A stretch of DNA of 64,000 nucleotides from assembly GCA_964475165.1 (NCBI GenBank), contig CAYYVN010000003.1, forward strand, positions 1 to 64,000. Reading direction: 5' to 3'. Shown here piece by piece: positions 44,448 to 53,240 of the stretch. This stretch comes from CAYUHK01 sp964475165. GTDB taxonomy: Bacteria; Verrucomicrobiota; Kiritimatiellia; JAAZAB01. A model generated the notes under the pieces. The model was not told where the DNA came from, made no database searches, and was given only the letters and a program-made list of their open reading frames with translations. The translations under genes were made by a program, and so were the position numbers. Within the stretch, counting starts at the first letter, position 1, and each line of letters starts with the position of its first letter.

Positions 44448-45389
44448 ATGTTTAGAAAAGCACACATAGCGGGGCGCTGGCTGAGCTGTCTCTTAGCCCT
44501 CATCAGCCTGGCTCCGGAGTTGACGGCGCAAATGGTGCCGGTGGCGGATAAAGCGGCTCCCGCGGCGCAATATATGCGGGCCTACGACTCCATGCAGCAA
44601 GCGGACTGGGCCAAGGAACAGGGCCTGCGCGAAGATGCCTGGGAACTTTACAGCGAAGCTCTGGTCCTCTTACAAAAAATACAGATTGATTACCCCGCAT
44701 GGGAAAGCGATCTGATCGCCTATCGCATCCGCTATTGCGTCATGGAAGCGCAAGCCCTGCTGCAGACGCCACCCGCCGCCATCGATTCCCGGCCGGCGCC
44801 CCTTATTCCCGCGCCGGTCCTGGTGGCGGAAGATGAAACGCGCTGGCAAACCGAGCTCAGCAGCGCCTTGCAGAAGGAACGCTCTAATAAGATTAAAAAT
44901 GCGCTGGAAATTTATTTGACTGTTCTGGAAGATCAAGCCTTTAATCGCGCGGCGCTCCAGGGCGCGGGGCGCTGCTATCTTAAGCTCAATATGCTCAGCG
45001 AAGCGCGCACCTTACTCCAAAGAGCGCGCCTGCTCCCCGAGCCGGATAACCAGCTGAACCTCTTACAGGCTATGGTTTATTGTCATGATCAGGAATTCTA
45101 TAAGGCCTACCAGCTGATGCTGGTGGTGCTGGATCAAGAGCCAACCAATGCCCTCGGGCACCTGGTGATGGGGGTGGCGCAGGCGGGCCTGCAGCACCTG
45201 CCAGCGGCGCGGCGCGCGACGCAAAAAGCTCTGCAACTGGATCCTAAACTCGCCGAGGCCCACTACAATCTGGCGCTGCTGAGCCTCAAGCTTAAACCCG
45301 ATCATCCCAACGAGGCGCGCGCCGCTTACCTTCAGGCGCTGCGCGGCGGCATGAAGCCCGATCCAACCTTGGAGAAACGGCTGCGCTGA
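44448..45389 (+). CDS. Exported tetratricopeptide-repeat protein
   Basis: This 313-residue protein has a signal peptide (LSCLLALISLAPELTAQ) and at least four TPR units. These are seen in AYDSMQQADWAKEQGLREDAWELYSEAL, ALEIYLTVLEDQAFNRAALQGAGRCYLKL, NALGHLVMGVAQAGL and LAEAHYNLALLSLKL. A proline-rich linker lies near residue 110. It is probably periplasmic or outer-membrane associated and scaffolds a complex. It diverges from gspK with 81 bp between, so a role near the secretion machinery is possible. No enzymatic motif. Confidence 0.82.
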   Translation: MFRKAHIAGRWLSCLLALISLAPELTAQMVPVADKAAPAAQYMRAYDSMQQADWAKEQGLREDAWELYSEALVLLQKIQIDYPAWESDLIAYRIRYCVMEAQALLQTPPAAIDSRPAPLIPAPVLVAEDETRWQTELSSALQKERSNKIKNALEIYLTVLEDQAFNRAALQGAGRCYLKLNMLSEARTLLQRARLLPEPDNQLNLLQAMVYCHDQEFYKAYQLMLVVLDQEPTNALGHLVMGVAQAGLQHLPAARRATQKALQLDPKLAEAHYNLALLSLKLKPDHPNEARAAYLQALRGGMKPDPTLEKRLR

Positions 45390-45407
45390 AGGGTTCTGGC
45401 GCGCCGG

Positions 45408-45932
45408 TTATAACAGGCTGGCCAAGCGCGCCGGCAGATCAGCCATGCTCGGCACACTGAAATCGGCATGGGTTTCCTCCCCGGCGCCCCCGACGCGAAT
45501 GGTCCGGCAGCCGGCGCGGCGCCCGGCTTCGATATCCCTTTCGGCATCGCCGATCATCCACGACTGGCTGAGGTTGATGGCATGCCGTTGCGCCAGCGTC
45601 AAGAGCATCCCGGGTTGAGGCTTACGACAAGTGCACTCGCCATCCGCATGAGGGCAAGCGATGATATCCAGCAGGGCGAGTTGATGCTCGCTTTGCAAGA
45701 GCGTGCGCAGGCGTTGATGGATTTCGGCTAGCTCAGCGGCGCTGAGCAAACCGCGCGCCACCGCCCGCTGATTGGTGACAATAGCCGCCGCGTAACCACG
45801 CGCTTGCGCCAGGCGCAGGCAGGTGGGGAACTCGGGTTGCAGCCGGAATTCCTCCCACGCTAATACATATTTGCCGGGACCGGGCGATTGATTAACGATC
45901 CCATCCCGATCAAAAAAGACGCATTTGATCAT
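45408..45932 (-). CDS. gmhB: D-glycero-D-manno-heptose 1,7-bisphosphate 7-phosphatase
   Basis: This 174-residue HAD phosphatase of the GmhB/HisB-N group acts in ADP-heptose (LPS core) or GDP-heptose synthesis. The nucleophile motif is FFDRDGIVN at residues 6-14. Motif II is TNQRAVARG. The zinc loop is CPHADGECTCRKPQPGM. The late aspartates are in MIGDAERDIEAG. The start at 45932 was chosen as the family N-terminus; the 14-codon longer version adds nothing conserved. HisB-N or other HAD sugar phosphatase is the alternative. Confidence 0.88.
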   Translation of the reverse strand: MIKCVFFDRDGIVNQSPGPGKYVLAWEEFRLQPEFPTCLRLAQARGYAAAIVTNQRAVARGLLSAAELAEIHQRLRTLLQSEHQLALLDIIACPHADGECTCRKPQPGMLLTLAQRHAINLSQSWMIGDAERDIEAGRRAGCRTIRVGGAGEETHADFSVPSMADLPARLASLL

Positions 45933-46035
45933 AGACTCTATCCCTGGCGGCCAGTGTAGCAATTTGCATTGCAAGGATCAAAGGGGTTATCAGAGCCCAT
46001 CCGGGGGAGGCTCTGCGGCACCGCCTGTTAAAGAT

Positions 46036-46063
46036 TTGTTCTGCAAGCCGCTTATGCTATAAG
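46036..46063 (+). promoter_or_regulatory. Promoter of the GHL10 gene
   Basis: TTGTTC (46036-46041), a 16-nt spacer and TATAAG (46058-46063) with an upstream TG (extended -10, TGCTATAAG) lie about 50 nt before the ATG at 46116. Confidence 0.45.
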
Positions 46064-46115
46064 AAATGTTATGTTCAGGCAATGCCTCTGGTGATGATCT
46101 GCAGGAACCGCTGCT

Positions 46116-48512
46116 ATGATTTTTTTATTACGGGCCGCCAAGCACCGCCTGCTTTGGGGCTGGATAACCGCTATGCTCCTGGCCGCTGGGCCGCTGGCCG
46201 CCGATCAGATCCGGACGCTGGATATTTCTGCCGGCGGCTGGCGCGCCAGTGCCGGCGCAGCGGCGGTCCGCCCCGCCCGTGAGGAGGCCGGCGTCCGTTT
46301 AACCTGCCCTTTCCGAGGCCAGACCCAACGGGTTTTCTGGGATCGGACGCTGAATCTGGATTTACGCCCCTATGCCCTATTGGAGGTGGAGTTTTCCTGT
46401 GCGCAGCCCGAGGCCTTGCGCTCGCTGGGTATCTATTTGAAAAGCGGCGCCGGCTGGTATCTCTGGCTGCCACGCCCCACCGCCGCCGGGCGGCAAACAA
46501 TAACGCTGGCCTTGGATGACGCCGCCACCGAGGGCAAGCCGAAGGGCTGGCAGTCCATTTCCGGCCTGCGCCTCAGCTGTACCAAGGCGGCCAGCATCAA
46601 TACGGAAGTGGTGTTGCATGCCCTGCGCCTGCGCACCTGCGAGATCGTTATCGTGCGCGCCGATGATTCCCTGCCCAATGCCGCCGAAGGGCGCGCGGCG
46701 CGCAGCGCCACCGCCCGTCTCAGCCGCTGGCTGAATGAAATCGGCTTGGCCCATACCATCATCAGCGATGCGCAGGTGGCCAGCGGCGCATTGCAAACGG
46801 CGCGCGTGGTTATCCTGCCCTATAACCCCCACCCCCCGCGGCGGGAACTGCGCGCACTGGAAACCTTCCTCAAACGCGGCGGGCGGTTGCTGGTGTTTTA
46901 TGCGGCTGAACCGCGTTTGGCAAAAATGATGGGTATGACCCTGGGCGATTATCAAGCTGCCAAGCAAGTGGGGCAATGGAGCAGTTTCGCTTTCAATCAG
47001 CAGGCGCCGGCGCATGTGCCGCCGGTCGTCTTCCAGGATTCGGGTAATATCCGGCCGGTGCGCCCGGCAGCCAAAGGGGCGCGCGTTATCGCGACCTGGC
47101 GCAATCAGGCCGGCCGCACCCAGAAAGAGCCAGCCTGGGTGCAATCCCAGCAGGGCCTGTGGATGGCGCATATCCTGCTGGATGGCGACGACGCCAACAA
47201 GAAACAGATGCTTTTAGCTCTTTTAGGGGAGCTGCACCCGCCCGCATGGCAAACAGCCGCCGCCGCGGCCTGGAACAAGTCCGGGCGCATCGCCTCTTTC
47301 CAGAACCTGCCGGAAACGCTGGCAGGCATCCGCCGCGCGCGCACCGGGAAAATCTCGGCGGCCTTGGTGCAACAGGCCCTGGCCCAGGATGAAGAGTTGC
47401 GTATCCACGTCGCCCAGCGGCGCTATCCACAAATCGTGCAGAAGGCCGCGGAATTGAAAGCCACCCTGCTCCAGCTCTATGCCAGCGCGCAACAGCCGCG
47501 CACGCCTGAGTTCCGCGGAGTCTGGAATCATTCCGGGTGCGGACTCTATCCCGGCGATTGGAATCGCACCTGCAAACTGCTCGCCGAGGCCGGCCTGACA
47601 GCTGTCTTTCCGAACCTGGCCTGGGCGGGGGCGGCGCATTATCCCAGCAAGCTGGTGCCTGCCACCCAGACAGCCAGAACCTATGGCGACCAGTTGCAGC
47701 AAAGCGTGGCCGCTGCCCATCGCCATGGTCTGGAGCTGCATGCCTGGAAAATATGCTGGAACCTGGGGCCGGCACCGCAAAGCCTGATTGACCAACTCAA
47801 GCGCGCTAACCGGCTCCAGCAAACTGATCAGCAAGAGACGCTCAACTGGCTGTGTCCTTCGCATCCCGAAAACATTGCCCAGGAACTGAAGCTGATCACC
47901 GAATTGATCGAGCATGCGCCCCTGGATGGCCTGCAGCTGGACTACCTGCGTTATCCAAACGCCCAGGCCTGTTTCTGTCCAGGCTGCCGGCAGCGCTTCG
48001 AAAAATGGTTAGGACGCCGCGCGCGTAACTGGCCGGCCAGTGCCAGTTCCGGAGAATTAAAGGGGGCTTTTCAGACCTGGCGCACGGCGCAAATCACGGA
48101 CTTTTTGCGCGCCACGCAACGCCTCATCCGCCAGCATAAAGGCAACCTTAAACTCTCCGTGGCCGTTTATGGCGTTTATCCTCCCAGCATCGCTAATATC
48201 GGGCAGGACTGGGGCCTCTGGCTCAAGGAAGGCCTGGTGGACTTTGTCTGCCCCATGGATTATAATGAGAATCTGGCGACTTTTGCCGAGCTGGTGCGCC
48301 AGCAAAGCAAGCTGCCCCAAGCCAGAAACAGGCTCTATCCCGGGATCGGCGTCACCGCCGCCGAAAGCCGCCTGGCGCCCGACCAGGTTATCGAACAGAT
48401 CCTCAAGGTGCGCGAAGTCGGCGCGGGTGGCTTCATGCTGTTCGATCTGACCCGCACTCTGGAAAAGGATACCCTGCCCCTGCTGAGCCTGGGGGTCACA
48501 GGCCGGGAATGA
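46116..48512 (+). CDS. Exported glycoside-hydrolase-like 10 (GHL10) multidomain protein
   Basis: This 798-residue protein has a signal peptide ending near LAAGPLAA. Three parts are visible: an N-terminal beta-rich carbohydrate-binding-like region (about 30-170), a flavodoxin/glutamine-amidotransferase-like region (about 185-350, TARVVILPYNPHPPRRELRAL and FLKRGGRLLVFYA), and a C-terminal GHL10/DUF187-type TIM barrel (about 465-790). The barrel has FRGVWNHSG, DGLQLDYLRYP and VDFVCPMDYNEN. Likely periplasmic or surface polysaccharide hydrolase; substrate unknown. An intrinsic terminator follows immediately. Confidence 0.85.
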   Translation: MIFLLRAAKHRLLWGWITAMLLAAGPLAADQIRTLDISAGGWRASAGAAAVRPAREEAGVRLTCPFRGQTQRVFWDRTLNLDLRPYALLEVEFSCAQPEALRSLGIYLKSGAGWYLWLPRPTAAGRQTITLALDDAATEGKPKGWQSISGLRLSCTKAASINTEVVLHALRLRTCEIVIVRADDSLPNAAEGRAARSATARLSRWLNEIGLAHTIISDAQVASGALQTARVVILPYNPHPPRRELRALETFLKRGGRLLVFYAAEPRLAKMMGMTLGDYQAAKQVGQWSSFAFNQQAPAHVPPVVFQDSGNIRPVRPAAKGARVIATWRNQAGRTQKEPAWVQSQQGLWMAHILLDGDDANKKQMLLALLGELHPPAWQTAAAAAWNKSGRIASFQNLPETLAGIRRARTGKISAALVQQALAQDEELRIHVAQRRYPQIVQKAAELKATLLQLYASAQQPRTPEFRGVWNHSGCGLYPGDWNRTCKLLAEAGLTAVFPNLAWAGAAHYPSKLVPATQTARTYGDQLQQSVAAAHRHGLELHAWKICWNLGPAPQSLIDQLKRANRLQQTDQQETLNWLCPSHPENIAQELKLITELIEHAPLDGLQLDYLRYPNAQACFCPGCRQRFEKWLGRRARNWPASASSGELKGAFQTWRTAQITDFLRATQRLIRQHKGNLKLSVAVYGVYPPSIANIGQDWGLWLKEGLVDFVCPMDYNENLATFAELVRQQSKLPQARNRLYPGIGVTAAESRLAPDQVIEQILKVREVGAGGFMLFDLTRTLEKDTLPLLSLGVTGRE

Positions 48513-48518
48513 AACGCT

Positions 48519-48540
48519 GCCGCTAAAGGCGGCTTATTTT
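48519..48540 (+). terminator. Intrinsic terminator after the GHL10 gene
   Basis: GCCGC-TAAAG-GCGGC stem-loop followed by TTATTTT, beginning 6 nt after the stop codon. The next gene's promoter starts 4 nt later. Confidence 0.65.
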
Positions 48541-48544
48541 GAGC

Positions 48545-48573
48545 TTGCTTTGCTGAGCGGCGCTCTTTAGCAT
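48545..48573 (+). promoter_or_regulatory. Promoter of the tandem NDK gene
   Basis: TTGCTT (48545-48550), a 17-nt spacer and TAGCAT (48568-48573), then a leader of about 28 nt with GAGGA 7 nt before the ATG. Confidence 0.55.
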
Positions 48574-48607
48574 TGGTTTTGGCAAGAATTTCTTTGAGGA
48601 TTCCCCC

Positions 48608-49771
48608 ATGGATAAAAACGAACTGGCATTTGTTTTAATCAATCCGCATACGATCGCTAAGTCGCGGACCGGCGGCGTGATTGGTCGCTTCTTGAGCCGC
48701 ACCGGTCTGGAACTGATCGCCACCCGCATGTTTGCCCCCAGCCGCGAGCTGGTGGAGGAATATGCCCAATTACTCCGCCAAAGCTCCGGTCAGGAGCAGC
48801 AGGCCCGCCAGTTGCTGGCGGATTACGTCAGTAAATCCTACGCACCCGAACCGGCCCTGGGCCGGCGGCGGCGGGTGATGATGTTCCTGCTCGAAGGCGC
48901 CGATGCCGTGGCTAAAGTGCGTGAGGTGGCCGGGCCGGTGATCATGGGCGGCGGCGAAACCATTCGGGATACTTTCGGCGATTATGTGGTTGATGAAAAC
49001 GGGCAGGTGCAATACTTCGAGCCGGCCGTGCTGGTGGGATATGATCACCAAGAAACCGCCGCCACCCTTAAGCTCTGGAGCAGTTATTCGGAAACCGATG
49101 GCGGGTTGCTGCAGAACACCGTGGATATCAATATGCAGGCTCCCGGCTGGCAGCGCACCCTGGTGATCATCAAGCCGGATAATTTCCGTTTCCCCACCGC
49201 GCGCCCCGGCAATATCATCGATTTGCTCTCTCGCTCCGGTTTGCGCATCATGGCCGCCAAGGTGCACCGCATGAGCGTGGCTCAGGCCGAAGAATTCTAC
49301 GGCCCAGTGCGCCAGGTGCTGCGCGATAAAATGAAATCGCAGGTTGGCGACCGGGCCGCCAAGGCCCTGGCCGCCGAATTCAACCTGGAAATCCCAGACC
49401 AGATTTCAACCTGGCTGCAGGAAAACCTGGGGCCCTTGCTGGGCGATGAACAATTCCATCAGATCATCAAATTCATGACCGGCTACTATCCGCCCAAATG
49501 CGCCAAAAAGGATCGGCGTCAGGATGGCTGCCATAAATGCCTGGCCATGATCTATGGTGGTGTGGATGCCATTGAAAAAATACGCAAGCTGCTGGGCTCC
49601 ACCGACCCCAGCAAAGCGCCCTTGGGCTCGGTACGCCGCGAGTTTGGCCATGATATCATGGTTAATGCCGCGCATGCCTCGGATTCAGTCGAGAATGCCG
49701 AGCGCGAAATCGCCATTATCCAAGTGGAAGAAGATCTGCTGAAGCCCTGGATCCGTAAGTATTACGGCTAG
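48608..49771 (+). CDS. Tandem nucleoside diphosphate kinase-domain protein
   Basis: This 387-residue protein contains two NDK-like halves. Residues about 182-375 keep the catalytic set: K189 (IIKPD), R326 (EKIRKLLG), R343, N353 and the phosphohistidine H356 in NAAHASDSVENAERE. They carry an insert of about 60 residues with C298 and CHKC (308-311), a possible metal site. Residues 5-160 look like a degenerate copy: LINPH has Asn12 in place of the Lys, and no catalytic His is seen. It is much longer than the usual 140-150 residues of bacterial Ndk. Probably NTP/NDP phosphotransfer with a regulatory N-domain; activity is inferred. Confidence 0.85.
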   Translation: MDKNELAFVLINPHTIAKSRTGGVIGRFLSRTGLELIATRMFAPSRELVEEYAQLLRQSSGQEQQARQLLADYVSKSYAPEPALGRRRRVMMFLLEGADAVAKVREVAGPVIMGGGETIRDTFGDYVVDENGQVQYFEPAVLVGYDHQETAATLKLWSSYSETDGGLLQNTVDINMQAPGWQRTLVIIKPDNFRFPTARPGNIIDLLSRSGLRIMAAKVHRMSVAQAEEFYGPVRQVLRDKMKSQVGDRAAKALAAEFNLEIPDQISTWLQENLGPLLGDEQFHQIIKFMTGYYPPKCAKKDRRQDGCHKCLAMIYGGVDAIEKIRKLLGSTDPSKAPLGSVRREFGHDIMVNAAHASDSVENAEREIAIIQVEEDLLKPWIRKYYG

Positions 49772-49781
49772 ATAAGCGAAG

Positions 49782-49863
49782 TGCTCCCGGAAGGATTTGA
49801 ACCTTCACCTCGTAAGAGACATGGTCCTAAGCCATGCGCGTCTGCCAATTCCGCCACGGGAGC
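49782..49863 (-). tRNA. tRNA-Leu (anticodon TAG)
   Basis: On the minus strand it forms an 82-nt class II tRNA. The acceptor is GCTCCCG/CGGGAGC, the anticodon stem CATGG/CCATG has loop CTTAGGA (anticodon TAG), the variable arm is long (TCTCTTACGAGGT), and the T arm is GAAGG-TTCAAAT-CCTTC. CCA is not encoded. Confidence 0.96.
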
Positions 49864-50048
49864 AAGACGAACCCTCTTTTACCATTTAAGCCGGCGGGCG
49901 GCCAATCCTTTATGCACGGCGCGCCCTGTGAAGCTACTGGCCTTGGCCCGCGCGCGCATGCCGTGCTGACTGGCCTTCAAATCTGAGCTTGTGTTTTTAT
50001 GACTAGGGCTCGACAATCACGCCTTAAGGAGAAGGCCGAGGCTTTCAT

Positions 50049-50834
50049 ATGCAAGCACGGATTTTTGGAGGTTTACTGCTGCTCTGGCTAGCCGCCGGAT
50101 TGGGCGCGGCGGAAGCGGAAACTCCACTGCAAGAGCCTGCGCAGCCGGGTCGTTTTTTCAGACTGCAACTGGGCCGGGGCGTGGAGCTAGCCTTCGTCTG
50201 GATCGCGCCCATGCAGCTGTGGGTGGGTGAGACGGAAATCAGCAACGCTCAGTTTCGCCGCTATGATGCCAGCCATAGCAGCTCCAACCTGCTGGGGCGC
50301 GACTTGGATCATGATCTCCAACCGGTAGTGCAGGTTTCCTGGGAAGAAGCCCACAACTATTGCGGCTGGCTGAACCGCCGCTACGGTGCCTGGCTGCCAG
50401 CCAAGACAGTCTTTCGACTGCCCACCGAAAAGGAATGGGAAACCTACGCCAGCTGCGGGCAGCAGCGCCGCTATCCCTGGGGCAACCAGTATCCGCCGCC
50501 CGCAACCCATAATTATCGCGGCATGGAAGGCTCCCTCTGGCTCTACCGGCTCTTCCAGAAGGAACGCTTCATTCGTGGCCATAACGATGGCTATATCGTC
50601 GCCTGCCCCGTCCATCAAAGCGGCCGCAACTCCTGGGGCCTCTATGGTGTGGGCGGTAATGTCTGGGAATGGTGCGCTGATTGGTTCGATATCACCACTG
50701 GCCGGCGCGCCATCCGTGGCGCGGCTTGGAACAATGAGGAGGAAGCCTTTCTGCGCATCAAGTACCGGGCCGGTGTAGCGGCTGAAGCGCGCAATGCCTG
50801 CCTTGGCTTCCGTGTAGTGCTGGCTGGGCCTTGA
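50049..50834 (+). CDS. Exported SUMF1/formylglycine-generating-enzyme-like protein
   Basis: This 261-residue protein has a signal peptide (FGGLLLLWLAAGLGAAEAE) and an FGE-sulfatase (SUMF1) domain. Visible features are LWVGETEISNAQFRRY, PVVQVSWEEAHNYCGWLNRR, FRLPTEKEWETYA, GVGGNVWEWCADWF and a final CLGFRVVL. The paired catalytic cysteines of true formylglycine-generating enzymes are not evident, so a PvdO/EgtB-like or structural role is as likely. No sulfatase gene is adjacent. GAGG lies 7 nt before the ATG. It ends 3 bp from the convergent gpsA. Confidence 0.88.
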   Translation: MQARIFGGLLLLWLAAGLGAAEAETPLQEPAQPGRFFRLQLGRGVELAFVWIAPMQLWVGETEISNAQFRRYDASHSSSNLLGRDLDHDLQPVVQVSWEEAHNYCGWLNRRYGAWLPAKTVFRLPTEKEWETYASCGQQRRYPWGNQYPPPATHNYRGMEGSLWLYRLFQKERFIRGHNDGYIVACPVHQSGRNSWGLYGVGGNVWEWCADWFDITTGRRAIRGAAWNNEEEAFLRIKYRAGVAAEARNACLGFRVVLAGP

Positions 50835-50837
50835 GCT

Positions 50838-51842
50838 TTAGGCTTCATCCCGTTCCGGGCGCGCATTGCGGTTCAAAAGGTCCTGCACAGCTTCCTGGGG
50901 ATTTTTGGCGCCTTGCATCAAGGCGTATATTTCTTCGGTGATCGGGGCGCTGACGCCCAGTGCGGCGGCCAGGGCACGCACGCTGCCGCAAGTGGTCACG
51001 CCCTCGGCTACCTGCGGCATACTCTCCACAATCTGCGCGATCGATTCACCGCGCCCCAGGCGTTCGCCCACCGCGCGGTTCCTGCTCAAGCGGCTGGTAC
51101 AGGTGGCGATCAGGTCGCCCATACCGCTTAAGCCGGCGAAGGTCTCGGGGCACGCGCCGAGAGCGCAGCCTAAACGAGTAATTTCCGCCAAGCCCCTGGT
51201 GATCAGCGCCGCGCGCGTATTATCTCCAAAACCCAGGCCATCGCTGACGCCCACCGCCAGCGCCATCACATTTTTCAGGGCACCACCCAGTTCAACACCG
51301 GCCACATCCGCGGCCGTATAAACACGGAACTGAGGAGTCTTAAGATCGGTTTGCAGTCTGGCGGCCAGGGCCTGATCGGCACAGGCCAGCACAACCGCCG
51401 TTGGCATACCGCGCGCCACTTCCTCGGCATGGCTGGGCCCGGAAAGCACGGCCAGGGATGCCGAATGCAGGCGCTCAGCGGCGACTTCGGTCAGACGCCG
51501 GCGCGTGGCGGGATCCAAGCCCTTACTGGCGCTGATCACGGGGCAATGCGCGGGTAAGAGCCCGGCAAAGGTGGCCAGGGTATCGCCATAAAACTTGGAG
51601 GGAATAGCCACAATCAGCAGTTCGGCCTCCTGCATGGCTGCCGCCCGGTCGGCCGTCCAATGCAAGGTTGACGGCAGAGGCACCCCGGGCAAATAGAGGG
51701 GGTTTTCATGCTCGCGCTGGATGCGGGCGATATACTCGGGGAAAGGCCCCCAGATACGCACCCGGCAACCTTTTTGCAGGAGCACCAGTCCCAGGGCCGT
51801 GCCCCAGCCGCCATCGCCCAGTATGGTCACGCGTTTCTTCAA
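50838..51842 (-). CDS. gpsA: Glycerol-3-phosphate dehydrogenase [NAD(P)+]
   Basis: This 334-residue cytoplasmic enzyme reduces dihydroxyacetone phosphate to sn-glycerol-3-phosphate for phospholipid synthesis. The dinucleotide motif GDGGWGTALG is at residues 9-18, followed by SASKGLDP, LSGPSHAEEVARG and the catalytic Lys region GGALKNVMALAVGVSDGLGFGDNTRAALITRGL. Its ATG overlaps the stop of plsY (ATGA), so enzyme and acyltransferase that use the same metabolite are coupled. Confidence 0.96.
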   Translation of the reverse strand: MKKRVTILGDGGWGTALGLVLLQKGCRVRIWGPFPEYIARIQREHENPLYLPGVPLPSTLHWTADRAAAMQEAELLIVAIPSKFYGDTLATFAGLLPAHCPVISASKGLDPATRRRLTEVAAERLHSASLAVLSGPSHAEEVARGMPTAVVLACADQALAARLQTDLKTPQFRVYTAADVAGVELGGALKNVMALAVGVSDGLGFGDNTRAALITRGLAEITRLGCALGACPETFAGLSGMGDLIATCTSRLSRNRAVGERLGRGESIAQIVESMPQVAEGVTTCGSVRALAAALGVSAPITEEIYALMQGAKNPQEAVQDLLNRNARPERDEA

Positions 51843-52459
51843 TTGTGACTCCGTTGAAACCGATGTTCCGTGCCCTTTAACAGGCGCCGGATGTTGGCCT
51901 GATGGCGCCAGATGGCCACCACTGCCAGAAGCGCAAGCATCAGGGACAATAATCTATCGGCTGGATATAAAAACCAACCGGCAATGCCCACCGCGGCCGC
52001 GGCGGCCATGGAGGCCACCGAGACATAACGCGTCATACCAAAAAACAGCAGCCAACACAATAAGCCCAGCCCGGCCGCAGCCGGCGCCAGCCCGGTTAAG
52101 GCGCCCAGGCTGGTGGCAATGCCCTTGCCGCCCCGGAAGCGCAGATAGATCGGCCAGTTATGCCCGATAATGGCCAGGCCAGCGCAAGCCACTGCCAAGG
52201 GCAGGCTGCCGGGCGCGCCTATATACCCGGCCCCATAAGGCAACAGACCAGCGGCGATATAGCCCTTGAGGGCGTCACAGATAAAGGTCAACACGCCCCA
52301 GCCCTTGCCCACCGAACGGAATACATTGGTAGCGCCGATATTGCCGCTGCCCACCGTGCGGATATCCACACCGCGCCAGCGGGCCAGCAAATATCCGCAG
52401 GGGATCGCCCCCAAGAGATAGGCCAGAAACCCCCCGATAACGAAACTCACTATATGCAT
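51839..52459 (-). CDS. plsY: Glycerol-3-phosphate acyltransferase PlsY
   Basis: This 206-residue polytopic enzyme acylates glycerol-3-phosphate using acyl-phosphate at the inner membrane. Its five or so hydrophobic segments carry the PlsY motifs IPCGYLLARW, VGSGNIGATNVFRSVGKGWG and RFRGGKGIATSLG. The start at 52459 gives the normal N-terminus; a 10-codon longer version lacks support. It lies 13 bp behind tonB and overlaps gpsA. Confidence 0.95.
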   Translation of the reverse strand: MHIVSFVIGGFLAYLLGAIPCGYLLARWRGVDIRTVGSGNIGATNVFRSVGKGWGVLTFICDALKGYIAAGLLPYGAGYIGAPGSLPLAVACAGLAIIGHNWPIYLRFRGGKGIATSLGALTGLAPAAAGLGLLCWLLFFGMTRYVSVASMAAAAAVGIAGWFLYPADRLLSLMLALLAVVAIWRHQANIRRLLKGTEHRFQRSHN

Positions 52460-52472
52460 GGTATGGCCCAAG

Positions 52473-53060
52473 TCAATCCACCAGCGCAAACCTGAACTTC
52501 AGCATGGTCTCCAGATCCTGGGAAGAAGAAGGGTGCAAGGCGCAAACAAACTGCGCACCGCGCGCCGCGCTCACTGCCGCTTGATCCAAAGCCGGATAGC
52601 CGCTGGAACTGACGATCTCAGCCAGACTGGCGCGGCCGGTAGGCGCCACCAGCACGCGCACCAGCACCACCCCTTCTTCACCCCGCCGCCGCGCGCCAGC
52701 CGGATAAAGCGGGCTAAGCGCACCGGCTAAGTGAGGCCCGTCAGCTATCCCGGGCCGCGGCGTGCCCGCGCCGCATGAAGCCACCGGCGCCTGAGAGGGC
52801 GGCGGCTTTTCCATATCCACCAGCAACAGATCCTGTGGCGGCTCTGGAGGGATATTCAGCTCGGCAGACGCAGGCGCCAGCGCCGCCGGCGCGGCTTCCG
52901 TTTCCCCCGCCGATAGACCCAGTTCCAAACAGAACTCACCCGTTTGAAATACAGGCCGTATCATCAGCGTTGAGGCGGATAGCAACCCGGCCGCGCCGCA
53001 CAGAACCATCCCATGCAACAGCACGGAAGCCATGAATTTTGGCCAGATCCGATCTGCCAT
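52473..53060 (-). CDS. tonB: TonB family energy transducer
   Basis: This 195-residue protein has an N-terminal TM anchor (FMASVLLHGMVLCGAAGLL), a proline/alanine-rich periplasmic linker and a C-terminal TonB domain (LSPLYPAGARRRGEEGVVLVRVLVAPTGRASLAEIVSSSGYPALDQAAVSAARGAQF). It couples the proton-motive force to TonB-dependent receptors; the BtuB-like receptor gene is 180 bp upstream. The start at 53060 has GGAG 5 nt before the ATG. No exbB/exbD is seen. The linker is shorter than in enteric TonB. Confidence 0.9.
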   Translation of the reverse strand: MADRIWPKFMASVLLHGMVLCGAAGLLSASTLMIRPVFQTGEFCLELGLSAGETEAAPAALAPASAELNIPPEPPQDLLLVDMEKPPPSQAPVASCGAGTPRPGIADGPHLAGALSPLYPAGARRRGEEGVVLVRVLVAPTGRASLAEIVSSSGYPALDQAAVSAARGAQFVCALHPSSSQDLETMLKFRFALVD

Positions 53061-53240
53061 CTTCACTCCACTACCCTCCACCCGCCGCCTGATCCCTGGC
53101 GGGCTACAACTTTCTGGGCAAACAGGGTCGGTTCAATTTCGCTAGACGCTGTCGTCTATCGCTTTGCAACCCCCTATTTTGGTCTTTTGCCCCAAGGAAA
53201 GCAAGGGAGCTTTGCTCGGTCCGTGACCTGGTGCGTGACC

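Noticed and set aside
47086..47775. Antisense frames over the GHL10 gene
   Set aside because: Arg/Pro-rich, overlap each other and the GHL10 barrel; no initiation signals.
50049..50834. SUMF1-like protein as a true formylglycine-generating enzyme with a sulfatase partner
   Set aside because: The paired active-site cysteines are not evident and no sulfatase gene is in the window.
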